Below the pieces are notes generated by a model. The model was not told where the DNA came from. It saw nothing but the letters and a program-made list of their open reading frames with translations, and did no database searches. Source: Ampelocalamus luodianensis (taxonomy: Eukaryota; Streptophyta; Magnoliopsida; Poales; Poaceae). Taken from it: a stretch of DNA of 64,000 nucleotides. Below, piece after piece: positions 11,176-20,550 of the stretch (positions are counted from its first letter, which is position 1; each line of letters begins with the position of its first letter). The stretch lies in contig CM070626.1 of NCBI GenBank assembly GCA_036346255.1, positions 15,586,001 through 15,650,000 on the forward strand, read 5' to 3'. A program made the translations under genes and the position numbers.

Positions 11176-11380
11176 GAATATATTTAACTTGTGTAGTTAA
11201 TATATTCATATGAGTATAAGTGAGTATATGTAACTTGTGTAATTCATATATACTCACATCCTTGAATATATACAACTTGTGTAGTTTGTATATATTCATA
11301 TGAGCATATGAGGCTTGCGTAGTTCATATATGCTCATATATCTGTTGAGTATATATAACTTATTTAGTTTATATATGCTC
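11176..11380 (+). repeat. stem-loop array 1 (5 units, TGTGT-type loop)
   Basis: Five units lie at 11176-11207, 11221-11256, 11264-11297, 11301-11336 and 11347-11380. Each has a centre close to AACTTGTGTAGTT and long arms that are mostly complementary but differ between units. Examples are GAATATATACAA with TTGTATATATTC, GAGCATATGA with TCATATATGCTC, and GAGTATATATAA with TTATATATGCTC (G-U pair). The arms vary together, as in RNA covariation. Confidence 0.85.
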
Positions 11381-11572
11381 ATACCAATTACATTCAATTA
11401 TCTGTAATTGTGTTGATTGTCATCAATTACCAAAGAGAGAAAGATTGTGGTATCTTGTCCCACCATTATGAGTTAATGGTATGTTGTGGTAATTAATGAC
11501 AATCACCTTGTAGAACTAACATTTTTCATGAGTTGGATGAATAGGTTATGTTCTAGATGGTTGAAGACTTTG

Positions 11573-11874
11573 GATGACATCATGAGTTGATTGTCATCAA
11601 GTCAAGATTCTTGAAGAAGAAGAAATCATCATGTGCTGATGATATCGAGAGAAGAATATTATCATATGTTGATGATATTGAAATAAAGAGCTTGGAGTAA
11701 AGGATGCATCACGTCTTGATGCATATCAAGTTCAAGAAGTGGAAATGATCATGAGTTGATCATCAAGTCAAGAAGAATCCATCATGTGTTGATGGAGATC
11801 AAGTGAAGAATGCATTATGAGTTGATGCATGTCAAGACTCGGGATGAAAGATGTCATCATATGTTGATGGGCAT
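11573..11874 (+). repeat. stem-loop array 2 (8 units, TCAtgaGtTGA core)
   Basis: Units lie at 11573-11598, 11625-11643, 11655-11679, 11704-11724, 11745-11763, 11778-11796, 11810-11830 and 11851-11874. Arm pairs include GATGACA/TGTCATC, ATCATCA/TGATGAT, ATGCATCA/TGATGCAT, ATGATCA/TGATCAT and TCCATCA/TGATGGA. Two units need a G-U pair and the last a one-base bulge. Loops are near ATGAGT or TGTGT. Spacing is about 40 bases, with AAGTCAAGA-like linkers. Confidence 0.85.
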
Positions 11875-12127
11875 TAAGTCAATAACCCGGACTTTAAGTG
11901 AGCCTGTACGTCATCAAGCTTCAAGTGGTTGCGCAAGGCAAAGGTACGACTAGCTAGGGCTAAGGATTTGTTCCTAGTCTTTTACCGGTCTCGGTGTTTG
12001 GTTGGGAGACCGGATTGCTAGAATAGGTTGTCGTACTATTAAGAGGGGTCTTTGATTAGTAGTTTGAGTTAGTCATGTGTTGATAGCTCATTATGTTTGC
12101 TCTAGCTCACCTTAACATGTTGCCTAT

Positions 12128-12346
12128 ATTTGCGAATGCATTTTGCAAGTAGTTGAGGCTTATAGTTATTCCTTGTAGCATATGACTTTAGTTTGCGAAT
12201 GTGTTTTGCAAACGGTTTAAGTCCATGTACCTTATTCCTTGTGGCATGATTCTAAAAGTTGGCAAATGTGTTTTGCATCTTGTTGAGAATCTAGCTTTCA
12301 TCTCTTGAGTACATGTTGCATCAATTGGCAAATATGTTTTGCAAAT
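12128..12346 (+). repeat. stem-loop array 3 (4 units, TTTGC...GCAAA)
   Basis: Units start near 12129, 12191, 12258 and 12325, about 65 bases apart. Each has a TTTGC or TTGGC type left arm, a GAATGTGTTTT-like middle and a GCAAA-type right arm; for example GTTTGC with GCAAAC at 12191. The same array recurs at about 32288-32440 in the solo LTR. Arms are nearly invariant here, unlike arrays 1 and 2. Confidence 0.7.
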
Positions 12347-12392
12347 TGAGTTGAAGCAAATGTGCAAAGTCTGATCTGTCTTGGTGACTATT

Positions 12393-12740
12393 GGCGGTCT
12401 GACCGCCCTTGACAGCGGTCTGATCGGTGGTAACGGTCTGACCGCCATGGGGTGTGCGGTCTGACCGACCTATGGTAGTACCGGCCGTTAGAAACGGTAC
12501 TACCGGAGTGCGGTAGTACCGAGATTTTTATGGCAGTACGTTTTTTCCAGAAGAGGTGTTTTCTGGATTGCTCAGTTGCTCTGTTGAGCGGTCTGACCGG
12601 CCTCTCTGGCGGTCTAACCGGTTTGAGCGGTCTGACCGGCCATTGGTTGGCGGTCAGACCGATTGTGAGTCCAACGGCTAGTTTTATAGCCGTTGGCGCT
12701 CGGGCGATCCGACCGACCATTAGTTGGCGGTCAGACCAAT
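12393..12740 (+). repeat. cluster of short palindromes, CGGTCTGACCG type
   Basis: About nine copies or variants of CGGTCTGACCG or CGGTCAGACCG occur in 350 bp, with intervening ACGGTACTACCG and CGGTAGTACCG palindromes around 12495-12530. The cluster lies just upstream of the LTR TATA box at 12794. Confidence 0.8.
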
Positions 12741-12793
12741 TTCGTCCAGATTCTCTGGAATCTCTCTCCAATGGCTAGTTTTTATGTGTGGGC

Positions 12794-12800
12794 TATAAAT
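12794..12800 (+). promoter_or_regulatory. LTR TATA box
   Basis: TATAAAT occurs in the context GGGCTATAAATACCC. The same context occurs at 32829-32835 in the solo LTR, supporting it as the core promoter of this LTR family. Confidence 0.7.
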
Positions 12801-13553
12801 ACCCACATTGGCTGTGTGAGGAGAGGTTGCTGGTGCCCTAAACATTCCATTGAGCAAAGAGCAAGCCCTCTACTCCCATTTGTGCATGTATTGTACTTAG
12901 TGAGGTTTGAGAGGCAAATCATATTGCATGGGTTGCATTAGGTGGTGAATTTAGTATCCACGAGAGTTTTGACACTTGATTGGTTCAAGTGAAAGTTGGA
13001 GACTTGTTACTCTTGGTATTTGCCGACAGCTAGACGACGTGGAGGTGTCGTGGTCCGGTGATCTTCTCAAGTGAAGCTTGTGAGAAGGCCCGGTGTTTGT
13101 GAGTGGCTTGGTGCTCGCCATCTCCGAAGTGGAGTAAGCGCAACCCTAGTGGAGCGAGGTGTTTGATACCTCGGAGGAAGGCTTAATTCGTGGAGTCGGC
13201 CCAATTAGTTTGGGTTTCCCTCAACGTGGACTAGGGGAGTCCGGCAAGTCTCCGAATACCACGGTAAAACATCGACGTGTCTTTGTGGTGTGATCTCTAC
13301 TTCCTTACAATTGCATTTACGTTCATTGTGTATGAATGCTTGTTTAAATTGAATTGCTTACAAGTCCATACTTGATTGATTATTATCGATTGACTTGTAT
13401 TGTTGGTGCACTTAGTTGAACCTAGTTGATTTAGACTTTAATTCTGTAAAACCGTATTTGCATTAGCTTTCGCATTAGAAATCGGTTTTAGCGCATAGAA
13501 GTTTTTAAAACGCCTATTCACCCCCCTCTAGTCGGTCTCCTCGATCTTACAAG

Positions 13554-13565
13554 TGGTATCAGAGC
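13554..13565 (+). other. primer binding site (initiator tRNA-Met type)
   Basis: TGGTATCAGAGC lies two bases after the end of the 5' LTR. This is the usual plant copia primer site complementary to the 3' end of initiator tRNA-Met. Confidence 0.92.
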
Positions 13566-13608
13566 TTGGTCTCTCATTTATTAGACTTAACCGTCTAGAG
13601 AGTAAAGG

Positions 13609-15270
13609 ATGGCGACTAGTGATTTTATGCACCTAGGTGAATCACCTCAATTTGATGGCACAAATTATGCTCATTGAAAAATTCGCATGTCATGCTATTT
13701 TAAGGCCATGGGCCTTAATATATGGCGGATTCTAGATGTTGGCTTTTCTCATCCATTGGATAGTCTTGATCCAACAATTGAGGAAGAGAAATGCTTACAT
13801 CTCGACGCTCAAGCAATTAACGCTTTATTTAGTGCTTTGAGTGTAGATGTATTCAATGAAGTATGCGATCTCAAGAATGCTCATGAGATGTGGATACAAT
13901 TACAATGCCATTATGAAATGTCCACTTCCACAAGTGATGATTGCATACAAGAATGGATGTCGGGAGAAGAATGCTCAACTTCTAGTTCCGACAATGATGA
14001 GACATCAACTCCATCTATTTCGCCTCATTGCTTTATGACTAAAGGTAAAAATGAGGTAAATGATGATAACCCTACTTATGATGAGTTGATGGAAATGCTT
14101 GAAGATCTTAATGAGTATTTAGGAAAGGAGAAATCTAAATTCAAAGTTTTGAAGAAAGAGTTTGTCTCACTTCAAAACGATTATGATGTTCTAAAAGATG
14201 AACATGAAATTCTCCTCCTAAATGAGCTCACTAAGTCTAAGGTGGATATAAGCATAACATGTGATTTATTAAATAATATGCCATGTGTAGTTGCTAACCC
14301 TTGCATTGCATCTAAGGTTAGCATATCCACATCTTGTGATGATTTAATTGATATGCCTTGTAGCTCTAGTAAAAATGCTTCTGTTTCCTCTATGCTTGTT
14401 GAAACTAATCTTGTAAAGGAAAACAAAAGTCTCAAGGTCCAAGTCTCAAATTTGAAAAATGACTTGGATAAAAGCTAGAAAGGAAAAGCCACTCTTGATG
14501 AAATATTGAGCAATCAACAAAATGTGAACGACAAGAGTGGAATTGGGTTCACTCCCATGAAAAAAAGGGAGAATAACAAGATAAGGCACAATGCAAGACA
14601 CTCGAAGAATGTCAAGTGCTTTGATTGTCATCAAAAGGGTCATCTCCCCTCCATATGCCCTAACAATGAAGATTACAAAAGAGGACTTGATTTTATTGCC
14701 AAGAAAAAGGTGAAGAGCATCCCAAAGCAAAAAGAAAAGAAATACACGAATACCAAATGCTTTGGATGTTATGAGAAGGGTCACATCGCCTCCGTGTGTC
14801 CAAACAAGTTGAATGATAAAAGAGGACTTGGTCTCACCGCCAAGAAGAAGGTGAAGAACCATCCAAAGCAAAATGGAAGACAATATAAGAATATCAAGTG
14901 CTTTGGATGCAACGAGAATGGTCACATTGCCTCAGTGTGTCCAAACGAGCTAAAAGACAAGCAATTGTCATTAAAGAAGAGGCAAGCCGGCAATGAGCAA
15001 GATAAGAAGACATCAAAGGGAAGCAAAAGCCCCACTTGCTAAAATTGCTGGGAAAAAGGATATTTTAGTAAGGAATATCCTAATGGTATCTCTCCTGAGC
15101 CTATTATTTATAATCATGATTATTTGCTTAGGAATGATAGAAATGGCAATGTGTTTGCTAGAATTGTTAGTTCACCTAAGACTACCATTAGAAGGGCCAT
15201 TTGGGTGCCCAAAAGTATTGTGACTAACATTCATGGACCCAACCAAGTTTTGGGTACCAAATGCGCTTAA
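13609..15270 (+). pseudogene. copia-type gag with three CCHC zinc knuckles, broken by stops
   Basis: An ATG at 13609 opens MATSDFMHLGESPQFDGTNY, a typical copia gag start. Codon 23 is TGA (13675) where family members have Trp. The frame then runs on through the gag core (13687-14478), where a TAG interrupts it, and continues in the same frame to 15042. Three CX2CX4HX4C knuckles follow: CFDCHQKGHLPSIC near 14616, CFGCYEKGHIASVC near 14757 and CFGCNENGHIASVC near 14901. After a TAA at 15040 a further copia-gag-like tail (IWVPKSIVTNIHGPNQV) reads to about 15270. Three knuckles with Lys-rich spacers is more than the usual one. All breaks are point stops. Confidence 0.88.
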
Positions 15271-16205
15271 ATGTTTAATAGGTACTTGGAGATGCATTGG
15301 AAGTTTGGTGTATTCATGAAGAGGTGGATTCCACCAAATGTCAATATTGGAGCCAAGCTTGAGGATAATCATATCATATCATAAGCCAATGCCATTTCGA
15401 TAATAAGTATTTATATTGAAGTATCTAGACTCTTTACCTTGTGTAGGTTGCATTTCATGAAAATCTTATAAAAGGGTTGTTATTGCTCTTGTGCTTAATC
15501 TTTATTATTAAAATCTTGAGCAAGTTGGTTATGGCACATTAATGGGGAGTGCTAAATCATTTACATGTATATCACATCCCAAAGTGTGCCCAAATTAATT
15601 AAGTGCTAGTAATGTTTTTCAAAATTGAGCCATTTAGCCAAGAGTTAAAAATTTAAAATTATTAATATATCCTTTGAAAAAATTAGTTGCAAAATGTACA
15701 CAAATGCATTTCAAATGTTTACAAATGGTCTTGGTTCAAGAAAAACCTATTTTAAATGAAAATGGATTTCTACCCAAAATTCTAGATAATAGAATCTTGT
15801 TTTTGACCAAAACTAGATTTTTTTTTATAAAATCTATTCTAAGAGGAATTTGACATTCATCCCAAAAGGAAAATCCTAGAGTTGGCTATTCTAAACATTT
15901 TTGGTATTCAAATGATTTCCAAAAGACCAACCTAGAAAAAGTTATTTGATTTCGAAACTCATCCAAAATACTAGTTTAACCATAAAGGTCACTTTTTAGC
16001 ACCTAAGTGAGTTTTGCCATTTGAACCTAAATCTTTTCACATGAATAGGTCCATAATGGTTTTCATAACTCATACATGCTATTGGATGCGTAAAATATCT
16101 TCATTTGCTCAATTTGGCTCTTTTTGAGAAAGTTCTCGAAAATACAATTTCATTTGCGAAAACTAAAGCTTAATTTATAAAAACTATTTAAGGATTGGAT
16201 TTTAA
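15271..16205 (+). other. non-coding interior of the non-autonomous element
   Basis: This is the place where protease, integrase, RT and RNase H would lie in an autonomous copia element. It is AT-rich with repeated AAAATCTA/AAAACTA-like words, and I see no pol similarity in any frame. Confidence 0.65.
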
Positions 16206-17105
16206 AAGGGCTATATAAGTTGAAAATGCTCCAAAGATATTTGTTTGATTGATTGTGTGAAAATTTGGAGCAAAATACAACAAATTTCATTCTTTTCTCA
16301 AATCCAGCACTGAATCTGTTGTTAGTTCAGTCCTCACCAGTCTGACCGGCCGTCCAGGCGGTCTGACCGATTTTGCGTGAAGTGCTTTTTAATTCCTCCC
16401 GAACAGTTGTCTTCTCACTTCACTCCAAACCGAAAACCTCTTTTCTTTCTCTCATTCGGCCGCCCTCTCCTCTAGGATCTCGGATCCACCTCTCCGACCG
16501 TTGTTTTTGTGGTTTGAGGTAACCTAGATCCTCTCCTTCACCTCCTCTCTCCATTCCACGGTTTAGTTTGAGTTTTTAGTCTTTTAATCTCAAATGCCAT
16601 GGAACCCTAGGTGAAGGTGTGCTTTGATATCCGACTATTTGATCTTCAACTGCTTTTAGGACTCATCTCTTTTGATTCTTCTCTTCATCCATAAGCCGGT
16701 CAACTTCTGTTCTCTACTTGCATTTTGCCTACATTGCAAATTTCCCCAATTTCTAGGGTTTGACTTAATTGTCCCCAAATTCATTCAAATTGGTGAAATA
16801 GTTGAACCTGCAAGTAGTCTAAGAGTAGATTAATAAGTATCCATGATGCCATTGTACAAAAAAATTGGAAATTTTGGATTCTTCCAAAATTCAGATTGCC
16901 TTTGTCATCTGGCGGTCCGGCCGACATAGTCGACGGCCCGACCGGCGCAAGCTGACGGTCGACCGATCCGTCTGGCGGTCCGACCGGCCAGGACAGCGTT
17001 CAGACCGCCTGTGACAATAGGCAGTGACAGAGATGGCTTTATGAATACTTGTTAATTCAATCTTTGAAAATCCTTGATATTCATTGCTATCTTTTCTCAG
17101 CGACA
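16206..17105 (+). promoter_or_regulatory. apparent internal promoter, leader and 5'-UTR intron of the second ORF
   Basis: GGGCTATATAAG (TATA at about 16212-16218) is followed by a CT-rich leader of the kind seen in plant genes. A donor GAG|GTAACC lies at 16519, and a good acceptor TTTTCTCAG ends at 17100, five bases before the ATG at 17106. The 582-bp interval 16519-17100 is AT-rich like plant introns. Palindromes of the GGTCTGACCG family occur on both sides (16340-16375 and 16910-17010). That these act as promoter and intron is inference. Confidence 0.5.
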
Positions 17106-18494
17106 ATGCCGAACAAGAGGACTGTGACTCGCTCTGCAGCTCCCTCCTCATCAAAAGAAATAATTGAAGATGAACATATGGAGGATGTAGAAGAAGAAGA
17201 AGTAGGAGAAGAGGAAGAAAATGCAAGTAGTGACAGCGACAATAACAGCAGCGACAATGACTATGAAGAATATGAGGATGAGGATGAGAATGAAGACATT
17301 GCTCTTGATCAACGTTAGTTTATTGGACTTAATGTGGCAAAATTGAAAAGTGAACAGAATACAATCCTGAGGCACATTAATCAGTTCAGATTTCCAGGGA
17401 ATGCTACCCAGAGTATGTTTCACACTCTCTTCCAACAACATGTTTATCAAATCATATATGCTAAGAAACAGTTTGCTAATCATCGCTTTGTGAAGTGGAG
17501 CTATATTGGAAAGAACCCAATTTATAATGGATTACTTCGTCTATTTAGAACTGTGAGATTGGAGTCCTTAGTTTCCTTAAAGTGAAATTTCCATGCTAAG
17601 GCAATCAAGCAATTCTATGCAACTGTTTATGTATCTCCTGATCATGATTATCTTGTATGGATGACTGGACATCAAAGGATAGAAGCTTCCAAAGATGATT
17701 TTGTAAGTGCCTTAAGTCTAGGAGACTCTAGTGGTATAAAAGTTCACCTTTAGGAACCTCTTGATTTTACTCAGGTAGATGAATTTTATGATCAAGCAAA
17801 TCAGTTTGTGCGTGGAAGAGTAACTGGACTTCTTCCCTTGCCCAGTGTGGTTAACAGAATCATAAGAGCATCATTTTTCCCTAGGAGTGGGAATAATAAT
17901 GAAATACACGGGCGTGCCTGGAATGTGATCAAATATATTATGGATGGCACAAGGTTTGATGTGATGGACTTGATTATTAGAGAGATTGCCACTTCCAAGG
18001 GAGATAAGACCAAAAGTATTTATTTTGCTCCATATATTATGAAGCTTATTCAGAGCAAGATTGATTTTGACCAGGATTATGACATGGAGCATAAGGAGTA
18101 TAAGCCTAGAGATGCTCCTCCACCTCCTCCTCAGGTGCCTCCTCTACCTCCTCTTCAGCATCAAGGGCAGGGATCGTCTTCTCAGGGACCTCCAGGTCAG
18201 CAGGCGCCTCAGGAGCAGGATGCATTCTGGACTGCTCTTTTGCACCTTCAGTCGAGTATCGATCGCATGGATTCAAAGAATGATCAATTGCATGCAGAGA
18301 CTAGAGCCAGATTAGATACTTTGGACTTGAGGGTGACTCGTATGGATGAGAGGCTCACTGAGTATCAGCAGCAGCGAGTGCCCTTGACCTATCAGAGGTT
18401 TGGTCGACGACTTCCTTCAGCTGTTCAGCAGGGTGCTCCTCCATCCACATCAGTTGCTGCCCCTCCACCTTCGTCAGAGGCTCTTCCCTCTTAG
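17106..18494 (+). pseudogene. second ORF of the element: acidic and coiled-coil 'plant transposon protein'-like, three in-frame stops
   Basis: One frame from ATG 17106 to TAG 18492-18494 spans 463 codons, interrupted by TAG at 17316, TGA at 17583 and TAG at 17751 without any frameshift. The N-terminus (residues about 20-65) is strongly acidic. The middle (residues about 75-330, with YATVYVSPDHDYLVWMTG and FYDQANQFVRGRVTGLLP) resembles the uncharacterised plant-transposon-protein domain seen in many plant retroelements. A Pro/Gln-rich stretch follows, and then a heptad-like segment (LLHLQSSIDRMDSKNDQL onwards) suggests a coiled coil. It lies between gag and the 3' LTR, the position of env-like ORFs in some copia lineages. 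Function unknown. Confidence 0.75.
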
Positions 18495-19132
18495 TTGCAG
18501 TTTCTTTCATATGTAGGTCGATAGACCTTGTATTGTGAGGATAAGCTTATTATCTCTTGTCATATCTTGTGTAAGCTTATTTGAGCTGTGGATGTCTTGT
18601 GTGATCTTAATTACTATCAGACTAGTTGGATATGTGAATGCTAATGTTATGAATTATGTTTATTATCCCTGTCCGAGTTATGTTATTGATTGAATCTCTA
18701 TTAATGTTGCATGATTATTCATATCTTGATTATCAATTGTCATGCTTCCTTGGATTATTTGTTTAGAGAAAACTCCGTCAAAATTTCATAAAATCTTCTT
18801 GTGCATGTATTCCTTTCATATCTTAAATGCACATGTTTAAGGGGAGTTTTTATCTCTTTGGTTCTTGTTTGCAAAAAGGGAAAATGTTTATTTGATCTAA
18901 ATAAAATAACTTCCCTTGCCAAGCTCTTTGTCATGCAAAATCTCTAATTCGGCTTAAGGTTGTTTTGAGTTTTTGGTGATTAATGCCAAAAGGAGGAGAA
19001 TGTTGGATCAATATCTTTCGACATTTGGTTAACATCAAATATTATGCATGTCTCTTTCAATAGCTTAAATACTCAATATATGTTGATAATATCCAAATGT
19101 TGCTATTGATAAAGGATTTGTCATCAATTACC
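18495..19132 (+). other. 3' untranslated interior of the element
   Basis: An AT-rich stretch without coding similarity lies between the second ORF and the polypurine tract. TAATGCCAAAAGGAGGAGAATGTTGGATC near 18985 resembles an additional polypurine-like site. Confidence 0.5.
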
Positions 19133-19146
19133 AAAAAGGGGGAGAT
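19133..19146 (+). other. polypurine tract
   Basis: AAAAAGGGGGAGAT immediately precedes the TGAAGAATCTAGAC start of the 3' LTR, the normal plus-strand primer arrangement. Confidence 0.85.
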
Positions 19147-19621
19147 TGAAGAATCTAGACATGCAATTATGTGTTCATGGAGTTTTGGTTATTAATGACA
19201 AATCATTTATGAGACTAACACTCTTATTGATATACCTATTGTTTAGTCTCAACTCGGATAAAAAGGTGGAAATCAAATGAGGTATGCATTCCAAATGACA
19301 AATCTATTTATGAGACTAACACTTCTATCGTTATACAAATTGTTTAGTTTCAGCTTCGAGATAAAAAGGGAAAATCCGAACAGGTATGTTCATATTGATA
19401 AATCTATTTGAGATACTAACTTTTCTATATTGTTATATCTCATGTTTAGTCTCAGTTTTTCTATATTGTTATATCTCATGTTTAGTCTCAGTTGGATTTA
19501 GAGATCAAAGAGGTATGCATTCGACATCATTTTATTATATCTTGTTGCATTCATCGGATCCAAAATATAGGTTGAACTTCACCAAAAGGTTAACTTGAAT
19601 ATGTGCATATGTCTTTATTAC
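19147..19621 (+). repeat. 3' LTR, missing its later part
   Basis: It starts TGAAGAATCTAGAC, matching TGAAAGATCTAGAC at the start of the solo LTR (30354). It contains stem-loops with GAGACTAA and TTTAGTCTC arms (19211-19250; 19312-19351 with a G-U) and a direct duplication around 19429-19494. Similarity to the LTR stops at about 19621, where unrelated sequence starts. Confidence 0.82.
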
Positions 19622-19681
19622 TTAAGATCTTAACATTTAAGCAATTAGAGGGACCATACATATGTTTCTAGAGTTTTGTTT

Positions 19682-20154
19682 TGTTAGAACCAGATGATCA
19701 AAACAGGATCTTATATGTGGTAAATTACAACACCAATAAAATCTGTAAACGTGGAAGCATACCTGATGATGATGGCATTGTTCGTCGTAGGGTTGATCTG
19801 AAGTAGTAGATGAACAGGTGCTCAATCTACCTAGGGTTTGGTCTTTTCCAGCAAGAGGTAAGCCAAATTCTCCAACTACAAATGGGGATAGGTGGTATGG
19901 CATGAGATACCCTACTGAGAAGACCTGGCCCTTATTTGTAGTCTTTTGGTATGGAATCCTATCTCGTCTCATAATTAGAGATAGATTCCAACTAGGCCTC
20001 TACACAAATTTGAATCCAAGTCCATATTTTTCCCTAATCAATACTCTGGCTCTTAATAAATATTTGATCACTTTATATATTTGAGCCAACCAAAATAGAT
20101 AGCTGATATTTATTTAAACTCATGTGGATCCACATAACGGAAATTAATCCAACA
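19682..20154 (-). repeat. 3' LTR of the minus-strand copia element
   Basis: On the minus strand it begins TGTTGGATTAATTTCC just after the polypurine-like AAGTGGGACAT and ends ...CTAACA. It is collinear with 26206-26706. Confidence 0.9.
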
Positions 20155-20550
20155 ATGTCCCACTTGGACCAAATAAGTAAATACATATCAAAAACTTTAT
20201 GAGCTCCAAAATTGCTATCTATGTCATGAGCATCTTTAAACCAATCCGGTCCATCAAGTATATCAACATAGGATCAAAGCGGTCTTCGTCACTTTAAAGC
20301 GTAATTCAACCCATCAATGGTCACATATGTCAACATAAAAGAACGATATGGATCAAATATGGATGTGTAGCATGGAAATTACATGAGATGTGATCATAAT
20401 ATGCCTATTTCAACTGGTCCAACTTTATCCCTTATGGGATCAAAACATCTCTTCAGAACCAAATGAGATTATATGAATTCAGAGTAAAATAACATAAACT
20501 TTATTTCTCTAGAGAATATAACTAAAGATCTTTACACTAAACTGGTATTA

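Larger units (their letters stand above)
10910..13551 (+). repeat. 5' LTR, missing its first part
   Basis: It is similar to the complete solo LTR at 30354-33714, ending in the same CTCGATCTTACA type terminus (13551) two bases before the primer binding site. The beginning (TGAAGAATCTAGAC in the 3' copy) is absent: similarity starts near 10910 at TCTCAGTT. It contains three stem-loop arrays, a palindrome cluster and a TATAAAT at 12794-12800. Confidence 0.85.
10910..19621 (+). mobile_element. non-autonomous copia-type retrotransposon: gag, no pol, second ORF
   Basis: The order is partial 5' LTR (10910-13551), tRNA-Met-type primer binding site, gag with three zinc knuckles, about 2 kb without coding similarity, a 463-codon second ORF, polypurine tract and partial 3' LTR (19147-19621). 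No protease, integrase, RT or RNase H could be found, so the element would need enzymes in trans. The gag type and long LTR suggest the SIRE/Maximus side of copia (inference). The LTRs are truncated at opposite ends, so the whole resembles a circular permutation; see findings. Confidence 0.85.

Noticed and set aside
12393..12740. CRISPR-like array
   Set aside because: Spacing is irregular, repeats are degenerate palindromes within a plant LTR, and no cas gene or prokaryotic context exists.
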